A stretch of 64,000 bases of DNA from Metellina segmentata (GCA_947359465.1 OX375878.1:94138877-94202876); one strand, 5' to 3'. Numbered from the stretch's first letter, positions 33,301 through 48,300 are shown. Program-made: numbers and translations. Notes: generated from the sequence alone by a model not told the origin.

Positions 33301-36300
33301 GCACTGTGTGGCAGTTGGCCGGTTTGGGCCATCGTTATTTTACTTTCGCACTGGTAACCTGTATCATTTCTGGAATGCTGTGATGGCCAATATAGACCTA
33401 GCACTTTGGGTCCGTCGAATTAGCCTGGATACCGTCATCACGATCAAGCAATTCATCTTGCTTTGATTTCTTCCTCCGGGAATACTTCTAAGTAATCGTG
33501 TGCGAGACGTCAAATTGACTCCGATACTGACCTCGTCGCTGTCCCGATAAGCCAGAAGTTTTCAACTTTTCTAAGTGTCTTCGACAAGATATCGCGTCCC
33601 TCAAAATCTGAACAATTTTGCTAATGACGAGACATCTTGTCAAGATACTGCCGGTTTTTTTTTATAATGACGAGATAGATCTGGTTCAGTTTTCTTCAAA
33701 TCACGAAACACTCCGTCCATCAAGGTCTAGCTCAGGTGTTGCTTCGTCATCTGACCGCGGTTCAAAATAACGAGGTGTTGTCCTCGGATTTTTCCGGATC
33801 ATCCGTCTACCGACGTACCTAAATGCTCTGAGGCTTGATGGGTGTGCAGTCCTTTGAATACAAATATATTTATAGTGAAATTTAATTAAATACATATTGA
33901 TTGGAAAGCTTCCCACTGTCTTATGAGTAGGGCAACTTTTTGCAACGAATGCAACTTTTTTTTTTACACGTTCTACGTTGCGTGTAAAGTACGAAAACCA
34001 AAGTTCCTCCTCAATGGGATGTATTGTGAGTTATAACCACAACATAAATGCAACCACCTGCAACTTTTTATAATTTAGTTCAAAAAATTAAACCGGCAAC
34101 TATTTAATAACTATTTTGCAGCGTAATATTTACGAAAATATACATATACACTCTATAACTAAAAAATTGACGCACCAAGAAGGAATCATCCGATTGCTTT
34201 GAAATTTTGTATGCAAAAATTTTTTGACCAAATATGCAAATGATTAAAATTTTGTGTCCAATGAAGGAATAGCGCGATCTCCAGCGCATCGGAACTGCGC
34301 ATCCAGCATAAGTATATAAGGAGTTGTTCTTGAACTGTTGTTAAAAATTTCTGCTGCATTGCGATTTAGGATACCTTTCAACGATTGAAAAAATGCCTCG
34401 CCGCAGGATTCGAGCTCATGACGAGCAACTTTCAGAGTTTGAAAGAGGTCGTATCATTGGATTGAAAGAGTCAGGTTGGGCGAATCGGAGAATCGCTCGT
34501 CATGTGAGTCGAAGCGATGCGGCGATTAGAAGATGCTGGCAAGAGTGGGTGGACAATGGCAGATTTCAGCGTCATGATGGTAGCGGTCGACGTAGGGCCA
34601 CAACAGATCGCGAATACAGAGTGATTGTCCGATCAGCTGTCACAGCGCCTGATTCATCGCTATCAACCATCAGTCGTGCGACCCACACACGTGTCCACCA
34701 TGACCATTCACAGACGGCTGAGAGAGCGAAATCTACGCTTGTACCGACCGTTATGCCACCTGCCACTCACGCCTGCACACTGTCGAGCCAGATTACAGTG
34801 GTGCTTGGCTCGATCAGGCTGGAATGATGCTGACTGGGGACGTATAGTGTTTAGCGACGAATCCCGCTTCCAACTGTGTCCTGACGATCATCGAAGACGT
34901 GTCTGGAGACGCCCAGGGCAGTGTGCCGATCCTGCTTTCACTATTGCACGCCACACGGGTCCTCAACAAGGAGTTATGGTCTGGGGTGCCATTTCCCTTG
35001 ATAGCCGGACCCCTTTGGTCGTCATTAGAGGTACACTTACTGCACAGCTTTACGTTGACGACATTCTGAGACCTGTTTTGCTACCGGTCCTTTAACAGTA
35101 CCCTGGGCTTATTTTTCAGCAAGACAATGCCAGACCACATATGGCACGTGTTGCTATGAACTGTCTTCAAGCTTGTCAAACACTTCAATGGCCAGCCAGA
35201 TCACCAGATCTGTCGCCCATCGAGCATGTCTATGATGGGAAGGCGACTGCATCCGGTAGGGAATGTTGATGACGTAGTCCGACAATTGGAGCAAATTTGG
35301 CAAGAAATACCGCAGGAGACCATCCGGAAGTTTTATCGGTCTATGCCACGCCGTGTGGCAGCTTGCATCCAGGCTAGAGACGGGCCAACACCTTATTGAG
35401 CTCGTTACTGTAACTCTGAAATAAATCATTCAATTGTTCTGAAATTTTAATCATTTTATATTCTGTACATAATTTTCCTACCCACCAATTTTTGTCTCCA
35501 TCGGACAACTCCTTCTTGGTGCTTCGATTTTTTTGCTATAAAGTGTATACAGGGTGGTCCCGAATTCATGGTACAAACTTTAATGGTAGGTACAGGACAT
35601 TGTAACAATGATTTATTGTATAGGAATGTATAGTCGCAAGTGACGCGGTGAGGCGAAAACAGGGGAAATAACGGCCGAAAGGAAAAACAAAGATTTTATT
35701 GAAAGCGTTGTTGACAAGTGTCATGTTTACAGTAATTGTTCAAAATTGCGTCCACCAGTATCGATACATGCTTGACAGCGTCGGTGGAGCGATTGGCGTA
35801 CACGTTCAAAGATGCCTGGTATTTCACGCACACCTGCAGCAGCTACAGATAAGCGAGCGACGAGATCCTCATCTGAGTCAACTGGAGTCTCATAAACAAG
35901 ATGCTTTAGATGTCCCCATAAAAAGTAATCGAGGCTCGATAAATCGGGAGATCGGGGTGGCCAAGGGACTGGTCCACCACGCCCAATCCATCGAGTACCA
36001 AACGTGGCATTCAGGTAATTCCGTACATCAATGCTTACTACCCACGCGGCTCACTGGCGGAAGCTATCTTATTTTTCTGAAAGAAGTGTTACCACAACTG
36101 CTGCATGATGTTCCGATCACCATTCGTAACCGCATGTGGTTTCAGCACGATGGGGCGCCAGCACACTTCAGCATTGATGTACGGAATTACCTGAATGCCA
36201 CGTTTGGTACTCGATGGATTGGGCGTGGTGGACCAGTCCCTTGGCCACCCCGATCTCCCGATTTATCGAGCCTCGATTACTTTTTATGGGGACATCTAAA

Positions 36301-39300
36301 GCATCTTGTTTATGAGACTCCAGTTGACTCAGATGAGGATCTCGTCGCTCGCTTATCTGTAGCTGCTGCAGGTGTGCGTGAAATACCAGGCATCTTTGAA
36401 CGTGTACGCCAATCGCTCCACCGACGCTGTCAAGCATGTATCGATACTGGTGGACGCAATTTTGAACAATTACTGTAAACATGACACTTGTCAACAACGC
36501 TTTCAATAAAATCTTTGTTTTTCCTTTCGGCCGTTATTTCCCCTGTTTTCGCCTCACCGCGTCACTTGCGACTATACATTCCTATACAATAAATCATTGT
36601 TACAATGTCCTGTACCTACCATTAAAGTTTGTACCATGAATTCGGGACCACCCTGTATATATCAAAAGCAGCAACGAACGCTTGATTCGTCTCGTAGCAA
36701 AATCGGATCAATGGATTTTAAAGAAGTTCCTTGTAACCTTAACGTGTATCTTAAAAAACGATTGGAAAAAAATAACGACCTGACGGTTATTGTGCTACAC
36801 TTTTCCGAGACGATTTTCTTCCAAATGATTATTTACTACTGTAACTATGTCAGGCAACATATCAGTCTCTGTTGAGCGCAGTTTTTCAATTTTAAAGCGA
36901 TTTCTGGCCAAAAATCAGCTATTCAACGATGTCAATGTTCTTTTGTATTTAATTATGTATGATAATACTTTTGTATACCACTAAAAATGTCAATAAATTC
37001 GGATTAAAAATTTTTTTTACTAATAATTTATTTTAGATTTTAGTGTATCAAAAAAATGCAACTTTATTCACATGAATGCAACTTTAAGGAAGGATAAATG
37101 CAACTTTTCCTATTTTTACTGCAACGAAAATGTTGCCCTACTTATGAGATCAGAGCAAGTAATCAATTCAGTAATTTTTTCTGTGTTGAAGATAGTATAT
37201 GCATGTATTCTACTTATAGGAATGCGAAACTAGTATTAAAAAAACATTACAGATTAATCAACCCAATGGGTTTATTTCACCTGTCCCTAAACCATCACGT
37301 GAAAGTCCAAACAGCTGTAAAAACAAATCCATACTTGTACTGATGATTATGAAACGAAAAAAATCTTACCATCAAATGGAGGCAAGTAACATAATAGTGT
37401 GCCTTTAGGACAACCATCTACTTCAAGTTCCCTGAAAAAAGAAAACATTTTACGAGTTGCATGAGAGGCAAAGGCACACACACAAACATGTCTTGAAAGT
37501 TTTTATTCAAGGTAAAAATTCTTCCTTGTTCAAAGAGAGAATGGACGAAAAAATAATTTCGCAATAACGATAGAAAAATACAAAATTAAAACTCCCTTAA
37601 TACAAGAAATGGGTAAAACCAGAGGTTAATTTGTATAAAGACTTTTTAGTGTTAATTTTTTTAAAGTTTATTTTAAACCTGTGGTTTCTATACTCCAAAC
37701 TCGACTCTTCCTTTGAGGAATTATGATACAGTTAGCATACACTAACCTACAATAATGGACCGGAAGCCAGCGGATTTTATGCCAATCCAGTGCTCGCACG
37801 TGACCTGTTAAGGTTAAATACAATACGCGCAGTTGTAACGTCGTAAGTTCTGTGTGCAATTGTGACAATATGTCGAAACGAAAGGAACTTTGTGACTGAA
37901 AGAGGTGATATAGCCGGTTGTCACATGAGTTGTTTGCGCAATTGCGGTAGAAATACCACAGCCACGGTCAACTGTTGGTGATGTCGTGAAGAAGTGGAAG
38001 ACTACGGGAGTTGGGACACGAACTGCACACGTTGGTCGTCCCGGTAAACTGACCGAACGGAATCTGTGTATCCTGAAGCGTGAGGTTCGTAAGAACCGCA
38101 AGAAATCATTCCAAATCATCAACGCCGACCAACCGGTATAGTGGTTAAGGTGTTAGCCTCTAGATCGGAAGGTTCCTGGTTCGAATCCGGGTCCGGGCAT
38201 GGATGTTTGTAAACGTATGGTGTAGAGGCGGTTGGTGCACCTTAAATCTGTCGTGGCCGAAAGTCCTCACGTTGGGTTGGTGTGGAAGTTTGGAGAGTGG
38301 GGTGCCAGCTCAGGTGTTGCTTCGTCATCTGACCGTGGTTCAAAAATACGAGGTGTTGTCCTCGAATCTTTTCCTTAAGGGACTGATTCCGGACCGTCGT
38401 CAATAGCCCGTTGTGTTGCTCTAGTACTACGTTAACTAAAAATTACCATTACCAAATCATCAACAGTGAGTTTCAACAGGCAACAGGGGTTACGGTGCAC
38501 CCCAATACTTTGCGAAAAGAACTGCACGCCCTCAATATCCACGGATGTGTTGTCGCACACAAACCAAACAGCACCCCATCCAACAAAGCCAACAGACTAG
38601 CTTGGTGTTTGCAAAGTCTCAACTGGACGGTGAACCACTGGAAAACTGTTTTATGGAGCGACGAGTCACGCTACACGCTCTTCCAGTAGGATGAGCGTGA
38701 TTGGGTTTGGCGAATGCCAGGCAAACGTCTGTTACTCGAGTGTATCGTTCCAACTGTCAAGGTCGGTGTTGGTGGGGAACTTCTTTGGGGGTGTTTTTCG
38801 TGGTATGGCCTGGGACCTTTGCATGTTGTTCCTGGTCAATTGAACGGCGACGCCTACATGAACATTTTGGACAATCAGGTTCTTCCTACGCTCTGGCAAT
38901 TTTATGGAATGGATGAATGTTGCTTCCAGGACGACAACGCTCCATGTCATGTTGCAGCCTCTGTGAAGCAGTGGTATCAAGATATGGATGTAAAACGTCT
39001 TCCCTAACCTGCTCAGTCCCGACCTAAACGCCAAAGAACATTTATGGGACAAATTAGAGCGACGCTTACGGACCAGGGAACCACGTCCGAAATCTACAGC
39101 TGAGCTGGCGACCTTCTTGGAGCAGGAATGGACACAAATACACATAGCTGTGTATGAAAACATTGTTGAAATTATACCCAGAAGGGTTGTTAGTGTAATT
39201 GCAGTAAGTGGGGGACCACCCCCCTGTTAAAACATGTATTATTTCCCTCTTACCATCACAACTTGCTGTTTGATCCATTATTGTAGAATAGTGTATATTG

Positions 39301-42300
39301 CTCGCCGAATCCTTCAAGAATTAATTACCGAGAATATGGTAATCCCTGCATTTGAGCAGGGTAATCTGGGAGATGTTCTAACTCTATTTTGTGTTTGTCG
39401 AATATTGGCGGCGGGAAGGTAGACATTCTGATCAACGTCGCACAGAAACAACAGAGTGAGTTATTGGCGATGGTCCGGGATCTAACCTGAAGGGAAAGGT
39501 TCGAGTCACACTACGTAATTGTGAAAAACGGTTAAATGACGAGGTCACACCTGTGATGCCACGCACTCTCCAAATTTCAGACCATGCCAACGGGATGAAA
39601 TTTGAAACCACGACAGATTTAAGCTGCACCAGCCCCCTTTGTACTCGATTGTCTGGTTGGATTCGAACTCGCAATAGAACCAATAGATCAAGAGAGCAGT
39701 GTCATGGGCCCAACACTCCCTACTAACTCATCCTTCCCTCCCATGTCCCTCCCATGTTTGGATCATGAGCTAGTTTTCTACCATAGTGAAACAACGCTTC
39801 GTGTAAAAGAGCCTCCCCTTCACTTATTGAGCACATAATCCATTGTTCACTTAAGCCCGGTGCACACATCCGGTTTTTCAACGTGCGGCGCCGCTGCCGC
39901 AACGCAAGTGCGGCCTGAGATAGATTAGATCCAATGGAGTAGTGCATACGTGCCTCGGACGCCGCACGTCCATCTTGCTTGCAATTTGTACCGCAGTTCC
40001 CCACTGCGCCGCAGCTCGCCGCACACGCTTCTCCGGTCTCAAGTACCTTGTTTTCATAAATAAATGGAATATAAATAATAATTAATAAATGGTTGTATCC
40101 AGTAACGTCTATTTTGTTTCGGAATATACTTTTATTTTACACCAAGTAAACGAAATAAACACGTTTTATTCGATGGAATATTTATCGCAAATGGCGCGAA
40201 ATGAGTACTTGCGTCTTTTTACGGTTATGTGTGTACAGTTGGGCTGCGGCGCCGCACGTTGAAAAATCGGATGTGTGCATCGGGCCATACTGAACTGCTC
40301 GTCTAATTCACGCTGCTAACAGGTTGAACTTAAAATAGAGGAAAAGGTATAAATGACATTGTGACACACACATACAATGGGAGCTCTACAGGCACAGAGG
40401 AGTGAAAGATTTGTTCACAGATTTTTGAAACACATATTGGGGCCACAGTAGCCCGGTTGAAAGAATAGGAAGGTTGCTAGGTCGAAACTCGATCCAGCCA
40501 AAGAGCATCGAGTATGTGTGTTGTATGTTAAATCTGTCGTGGTCTCAAATGTCCTAACGTTGGCCCGGAATCTAGGACAGCGGGCTGCCAGCTTTGATAA
40601 TGACCTCATCACATGATCTTGGTTCAAAGTTACAAGGTGTTGGTCCCGGATCTTTCCATGCGGGATTCATCTCGGACCGTAGCCAAATAGTCGGTTGTGT
40701 TGCTCCAGTGCGACGTTAATTCAACTACTGGTACAGCTACACTCTACGTTTATGAGTGATGGCAACGGCTTGGCGATTTTTTTTGGCGCACTTATAGTAG
40801 CGAGTTACGATAAATTAAGGCAACCCATCTTTCGTTGCTGTTGTTGTGGTTTTCATGGCAACCTCGGCAAACGGAAACTTTCAATTTTCATTTTGAATAT
40901 TCTAGAAAGTTCTTCCAAAATCCGTTAAAGTCGTTTGATTTCACTGATTCGTTTGAAATTTTTTCTTTCCTCCCATTGGTTATTTTGTTTTTAAAATATC
41001 CTTTGATTGCATTGGTCCTTTTAAATAGTTTTCTGTGATACCATTGGTCCTTTTATTTGTATTTTGACAGTTGTGGAATTGTTATTTTGTTGTAATAGTT
41101 TTAACGACAGGATTAAGAGTTTTGTTTTTTTGACCATTTTCGTTTTCATTATTTTTTTACGAGAGAATTCTGATTTTATCAGGTATTATTTCTTGCTTTT
41201 TTTCTTTTGTAAATATTTTTCCTTTTTCAATATGCTCACTTCATTTAGTGTAATTGATAAGTTTCAGGGTATTCTTACCATTCGTAGCTTAGTTTCTCTG
41301 CTGGTTCACAAATGTGTTTTGATATGTGCTTAAGCTTACTACTTTTTGTGAAATTTTTTTTTTAAATATACTTTTTAAGACGTTTTGAAATATGCTTAAA
41401 AAGTGTGTTGTAAAAAGAAAAAAAAATTGTGACATTAAAAGAGTTAGAAAATAATTATTTCCTTGGCGACTTTAGAAGTGCGCCAAAAAAATCGCCAAAG
41501 CCGTTGCCATCACTCATAAACGTAGAGTGTAGCTGTTCCCAACTACTTACCTACCTAAACACCTGTATCGTATGTATGCATCTGGGATGTAACCTCCCGT
41601 CATTCTGAACAGAGTACTTAAAAGCGAGGGCTCTCTGCCGATCTGGCTGTGCACATGACGTCAGAGATTGCGTCTACTGGATGATGTTTAGCGAGATAGC
41701 TTCTGGAGATGACGTCAGAGTCTGGTGTAATTGCAGACGATTGCGGTTGCGCTAATTGTTTTCACTTATTGTATTATTGTCTCGTATGTAAATTTTCAAA
41801 CTGTAGCTCGTTAAAAGATTGTAAATATTGTCCATGCTAATGTAAGAGTTTTAAAGCAAAACATGGTCTTTTTTTTATCGTCGATATGGTACAGGGATCT
41901 ATCTTCCCGTCTCAAAACAATTACTCTGCATTGACACTGCATCGATTACACCGCTCGTCAAAAAGAATAAAAAACGCCACGAGATCAAATCAGTGTGTCA
42001 GACAATAATTCAAAGCCTCAGCCGCAAATTGATTGATGAAATATATCTGACCAACTCCAAACCTCAAACACGGCGCAGAAAAATAAGAGCAGAAGGGAAA
42101 TTGCAGTAAAAGCATCTGGATATTTTTAGTTGTGGTATGCGTGTGGTATCGATCATTTGCGGGATTCCCTCTTTGCCCAATAAAGCCATCGGAATAAAAT
42201 ATGTCGCCGTCCATTAGCGAAAAGCACATGTTTCCATCAAATTACACCCGAATGAACTGGTCGGGGAAGATGAGATATGTGGTATTTATTTTCGAAATCG

Positions 42301-45300
42301 ATGCCCATCTTCTGTAGAGTTGTGAGCGGGGAGGGATTATGCATCATTTCTATCTTTCCCAAGGGTGCTCTCTGTAGTCGCACTACTTGTGCTGCACCAG
42401 GGAAGGGATTCGAAAGGGTTGTCGCCTTGTTAGTTTGTCAAACCTAATGAAGTGTATGAAGGCAGAAAATAGATTTGTGATGTCGGCGATTCATTCAAGG
42501 ACGGTGGTTTATCATCATCATGGGTTTGCTGCGTTTTTATTTCGAAATATGAATTGATTTTTTTTTGCTTTCCGGGAAGGAAAATCAAGTTGTCGTGGTG
42601 GAGAAGTTTGGAGAGCGTAGTTGCAAGTTCAGGTGCCGTTCTCGTCATCTGACCGTGGTTCTAGATTAATGTTGTTGTCCTCGGATCTTTCCCTTGATCC
42701 CGAACCGTCGTCAATAGTACGTTGCGTTTCACCAGAGCAACAATAATTCATCTACCTGCCATAAAAACCCTACACGTTTTACAATTCACGACACTTTTTA
42801 CAGCCTGATCAATTTTGTCAAACAAGAGCGCACTTATCGCAAGGCACAGACACTATATGGACTATTGGCTACTGTCCGGGATCGATTCCGAAGGGAAAGA
42901 TTCGAGGACAACATCACGTCATTGTATACCGTGGTCTAAATTCGAGGTGTTGTCCTCGAATATTATCCGTCGCCAATAGTACGTTGTGTATCACCAGTGC
43001 AACAATATAATTCAGCTACCTGCCAAAAAAACCCTACACGTTTTACAATTCACGACACTTTTTATAGTCTGATCCATCGTTTCTCAACCTTTCATTATTC
43101 GCGGCCCCTGTTTTCAATCATAATTTTCAACGCCCCCCCCCCCCTCCTCCGCATACAATAAAATGTATACAATTACAATATATATTGAGTATTTTGATTT
43201 CTGTTTTTAAATTATTTTTAACTAACTGCCAAAACAAGAGTAAAAGCGAGCCAACGTTGGCGAGAAACCACATCTGGCATTTTGCCAAGCGGGTGGTAAA
43301 CAGATGAAGCAAATGGAAGCGGGGAAATTTAAATATTATATTTGAAATGAAAGCCAAACAGGGAGATAACGTTAAAAGAATATGAAAGTACAAAAATTTC
43401 TTTAATGAAAGTTAACCTAGACGGGGTGAGCTAAATTTAGAAACTGGGAATACTATTTTTTGGAATAATAAAAGAACTAAAACAGAAGCATGACTAAAGA
43501 GAAGAGAAAAAATAAATAATGTGGTTTGTGGAAGCCGTCTCGTGCATGCGCAGAGCAAATGTTTTCTCATATGAAGAAGGAAAATGTTCGATAACGCAAG
43601 TTTCAATTATCATTCGAGTCGATCGCTATCAAATCTATCGTATGTAAAATATGTTTTCGTGTTTATTGCGAACTTACAACACTCCGGTCACTGTTCTTTT
43701 TCTTTCTGTGATCCGCAACTCCACCAACCGGACTACCGCGCCCCCCGTATACTATCAAAATTGGAAAAAGGCTTCTTTAGGTCAAAGAGTGCTAAGATGT
43801 ATTCGCAAATATATTTAAAAGAAAAATGATCCGGGTAAAATACAAACCAATTCGTACATAGAGAAATATATAATACAATAGCCACTGCGTGGCTAGCCCG
43901 TGATGTAAGGCATGGGTTCCGAACCTTTTAGTAACTGCGTACCACTTGAAATTTTTAAAAGTTTTTGGCGTATCACCAGTCCTATATTTTTTTAGAAACA
44001 GATATCTAATGTCAGAAAAGTGCCCAATGGCTTGTTTTGTTTTAACTAACTACTAAGAAAGCTTCATATTTTATGATTAATGCACTTGTATTTCTTATTA
44101 ATGATGTTTTAATGAAGGAAAAAATGAAACGATCTTTGAAAATTACAGTTTTATTTTTTACTCACAGGTCTAAAAACAACTAATTTTAAATAATTAGTAC
44201 AAACTAAGTAAACAAAGATTAACATAATCAAAAATCAATTTTTTGTGCGAAACTTGTTTGTCTTTTATTAAAATATCAATATCAGGAGCAATGGAGCTTA
44301 ACTTCACTCTTAAGTCCTCTTCAACACTTACTCTGTTTCTATATTTATTTTTTTTTTGTATACAAAAAAAAGTTCAGAAAAACCACTCTTACACAAGTAA
44401 CTAATAACAAATGGCATACGAAATTGTATAACGTGGTTGTACATGTTGAAAAATCGAACAAACTTCGTAGAATATTTGGGTCGCTCGTATCATCCTTGCG
44501 TAGTACCTGAAACGTTGGCGTGTACCACCGATTGGGAATCCCTGATATAAGGTATTAATGTGGTGTAAAATTTTCCGCAGATTTCAAATCCGTTGAAGAT
44601 ATATTTAATTTAAAAGTGATTTATTTAAAGAAAATCATATTTTTAGATACCTATATAAACTGAAATTTTCCGCAGATTTTAAATCCGTTGAAATGTTAAC
44701 TCCATATTTAACGGTCTAGGAGATAGAAAAAAGAACTGGGACTATAGTTAAAAGATTTATCGTCTAGCTGGGAAAACATTCCTCCGCACAAAGTCAAAGC
44801 GAAAACGAAACAAATAATTTTCTCAGGGTACAAAATGAAAACGGAAACGTAAAAAATAATTTTATGAGCGTTTTCCGGGGCGATGAAAAAAACTTGGCTT
44901 GATTCCAATGCCGACTGCAAGATCACGTGGGTAGAAAAGTCAAGATTGGGGTTATTCTTCTTTGGTCCGGACGAAACGCGTTTGAAGAACCAGGTAGAGA
45001 ATAAAACTATTAAATTCATATAAAAATCTTCTAGATTAAATTTTTAAAAATTTCGCCCCGACCCAAAAATTGCAAAAAGTTTGGACTACCTGTGTGCCAA
45101 ATTTTATTGCTGTAACGCTTGCACTCTCTTGTAACTCTCATTGCTGCTTCAATACTATACACATATAACATTTTTAACTGGCTACAGCAGTAAATATATG
45201 CAATATTTCCGATGGTACTCTGAATGTGGTGGACATTGTCATATCGCACCACGGCAAGAAAAGTGCCATAGAATCGTCAGGATATTGCGCCAAGCGAAAA

Positions 45301-48300
45301 AAAACAAACACTTTATTTTATTTTATTTTATTAGAGATACCATTATTATTTTAACGTATAGAAACTAATTTTAAAGTGCAACTTAAATTTTCATACCCAT
45401 TGGCCCCAATCTCTCAAAGCGAACTATATGATAAGTCAATAAATTTCAATAAAATATACATACTATACACATATAACTTTCATGAACTTTTGGGCGATTC
45501 CCCCACACATTCCAATGAATTTATGTGATCCATGGTCTTAACAAGTCTGCATCCTTCTTAGATCAAACTCAACGACGCCATTTTTGTTGTATTTCTAACC
45601 TCCATTTCATTCTCCGTACCTGTTTCCACATACACACAAAAAATTCCACAGAGAATACTTCTCTGTTGAAGAGCGGGCCAAAATGTCTACGATTGAGTCG
45701 CTAACATTCCATTTGATGTCTGTTCATTACAAGCAGCAGCGGTTCTTTCAAGATAGCGTAATACTTTTCCTCCCCCAGGAAGAGAGAAACGTCCTTACCT
45801 GAATCGACTGTTGAGTATGAGGTCGTCCGTAAAGCTGTTTTTGAGGAAGAAATTCAGAGCCATTGTGTCCGCTCTCACTATCAGCGCATCGTAAGGGCCT
45901 ACTTGAGATGGACTTTTCAGTTTCTGCAAGAAAAAAAGAAAGATCACTTATTTCTATTTCGTGTTACAATTTTGTCACACGAAGTTTTAGGCCCGGTGCA
46001 CACATTCGATTTTTACAACGTGCGGCGCCGCTGCGGCACCGAAGCCAAACTATGAACACAAACCGTGAAATGACGCGCGAACTTATTTAGATAAATATTC
46101 TATCGAAGAAAACGTGTTTATTTCGCTTACTTGGTGTAAAAAAAGTATATTTTGAAACAAAATAGACGTTACTGGACCACAACCATTTATTAATTATTAT
46201 TTATATTCCATTTATTTATGAAAACAAAGTACTTCAGACCGGAGAAACGTGTGCGGCGAGCTGCGATGCCGTGGGGAACTGCGGTACAAATTGCACGCAA
46301 GTTGGACGTGAGTCGCCTCAGCGGCGCCAGAGACATCTGTGCACTACTCCATTGGATGTAATGTATCTCAGGCCGCACTTGCGTTGCGGCAGCGGCGCCG
46401 CTGCGGCACCGAAGTCCAACTATGCACGCATAACCGTGAAATGAAGCAAGTACTCATTTCACGCCATTTGCGATAAATATTCTATCGAAGAAAACGTGTT
46501 TATTTCGCTTACTTGGTGTAAAAAAATAAACGTTACTGGATACAACCATTTATTAACTATTATTTGTATTCCATTTATTTAAGAAAACAAAGTACTTCAG
46601 ACCGGAGAAGCGCGTGCGGTGAGCTGCGGCGATGTGGGGAACTGCGGTACAAATTGAACGCAAGTTAGACGTGCGTCGTAGCAGCGGTGCCGGAGGCATG
46701 TGTGCACTACTCCATTGGATCTAATGTTTCTCAGACCACACTTGCGTTGTGGCAGTGGCGCCGCACGTTGAAAAACCGGAAGTGTGCACCGGGCATTGCT
46801 ACACAGAGGCTTGGGTGTTAAAGTTTAAAATTTCTGCAGTATACATTGGTTGTCTTTGAATTTCAACATACACCTTAAGGCCATATTAATACTTGTTTTG
46901 GAAATATATTCACGAAGATTGGCAGGCGTTTTAACTAACGTGGCACTGTAGCAACACAATGTGCTACTCGAGACGTTTCGGGATCTTCCCCCGAAGGGAA
47001 AATTCCGAGGACAACACGTAATTTTGAAGCACCATTAAATATGCCGAGGTCATACCTGAGCTGGAAACACACTCCAAACTTCCGCATCACGACAACGTGA
47101 GAAAAGGTAATTTGTAATTGGTAATTTTTAGTTAACGTCGTACTAGAGCAACACAACGGGCTATTGACGACGGTCCGGGATCAGTCCCTTAAGGGAAAGA
47201 TCCGAGGACAACACCTCGTAATTTTGAACCACGGTCAGATGACGAAGCAACACCTGAGATGGCACCCCACTCTCCAAACTTCCACGCCAACCAAACGTGA
47301 GGACTTTCGGCCACGACAGATTTAAGGTGCACCAGCCGCCTCTACACCATACGATTACAAACATCCATGCCCGGACTCGGATTCGAACCAGGAACCTTCC
47401 GATCTAGAGGCTAACACCTTAACCACTATACCGGTTGGTCGGCCCCCTTTGGGAAAGGATTGAATGTACTGTAATTCAAATTTATCTGCAGCAGAACGTC
47501 ATTCTGTTGGATTTCGAATACATTAGATTCGATTATTCTCGTTCGATTCTCGCCTTCATTTTCACACTGTGAGCTTACGAAAGCGCTTCGTGATAGTTAA
47601 GGTATTTTAATACACCTGAGCTCACTCTCCAAATTTCCACACGGCACGAACACATTTGAGATCACGACATATTTAACCTGCACCAGACTCTACGTACACA
47701 ACGATCTTTGGTTGGATTCGAACTCGCTACAATCCGATTGCTAATCCGTTACTCTTCCAACCGGGCTACCATGGCCTTAAGCACTTCGTGAATTTAAATA
47801 TTACATAAGGGCAACTGCTACAGGCGTAAACCATCGACCTTCTAATTGAAGAGACAGAGCATGTAGGCGAAGTCGCTGTCGTAAAATCTTAAAAGGGTAA
47901 ATTACGTGGGCTAATGAATCGACTTAGCTGGTTGGCTATCGAAGCGCAAACTAGTGTATTTGAGCAAGGTGGTTAATCACTTTAACCAATCAATAATTTA
48001 AGATTCGTGCTTTTCCCACAACCACGTGTTGGTGTGGCTCGAAAGTTTGGGTTGTAATTAGTAATGGTAATTTTAGTTAACGTCGCACTAGAGCAACACA
48101 CCGGGCTATTGACGACGGTCCGTGATCAATCCACTAAGGGAAAGATCCGAGGACAACACCACGTAATTTTAAACCACGGTCAGATGACGAGGCAACACCT
48201 GAGATGGCACCCCACTCTCCAATCTTCCACACCAACCCAACGTGAGGACTTTCGGCCACGACAGATTTAAGATGCACCAGCCGCCTCTACAGCATGCGCT

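Larger units (their letters stand above)
33928..37140. mobile_element. hAT transposon, decayed, with nested insertions
   Basis: Ends TAGGGCAACTTTTTGCAAC and ..CAACGAAAATGTTGCCCTA, flanked by an exact 8-bp duplication CTTATGAG (33920-33927 and 37141-37148). GCAACTTTTT-type subterminal repeats lie near both ends. It encloses a Tc1-like element and a palindromic mariner-like element. The only transposase trace is the C-terminal dimerisation segment at 36847-36984. Confidence 0.87.

Noticed and set aside
35699..36478. 259-codon + strand ORF
   Set aside because: The first half is the antisense of the transposase 3' end (left palindrome arm) and the second half is the sense. The mirror ORF at 36168-36506 on the minus strand is the same artefact.
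38124..38200. tRNA gene-like sequences (also at 17852, 33200, 47400, 48350, 50070, 61761)
   Set aside because: They have A and B boxes but no complete cloverleaf acceptor stem, and each continues into a SINE body with a target duplication or shared tail. They are SINE heads, not tRNA genes.
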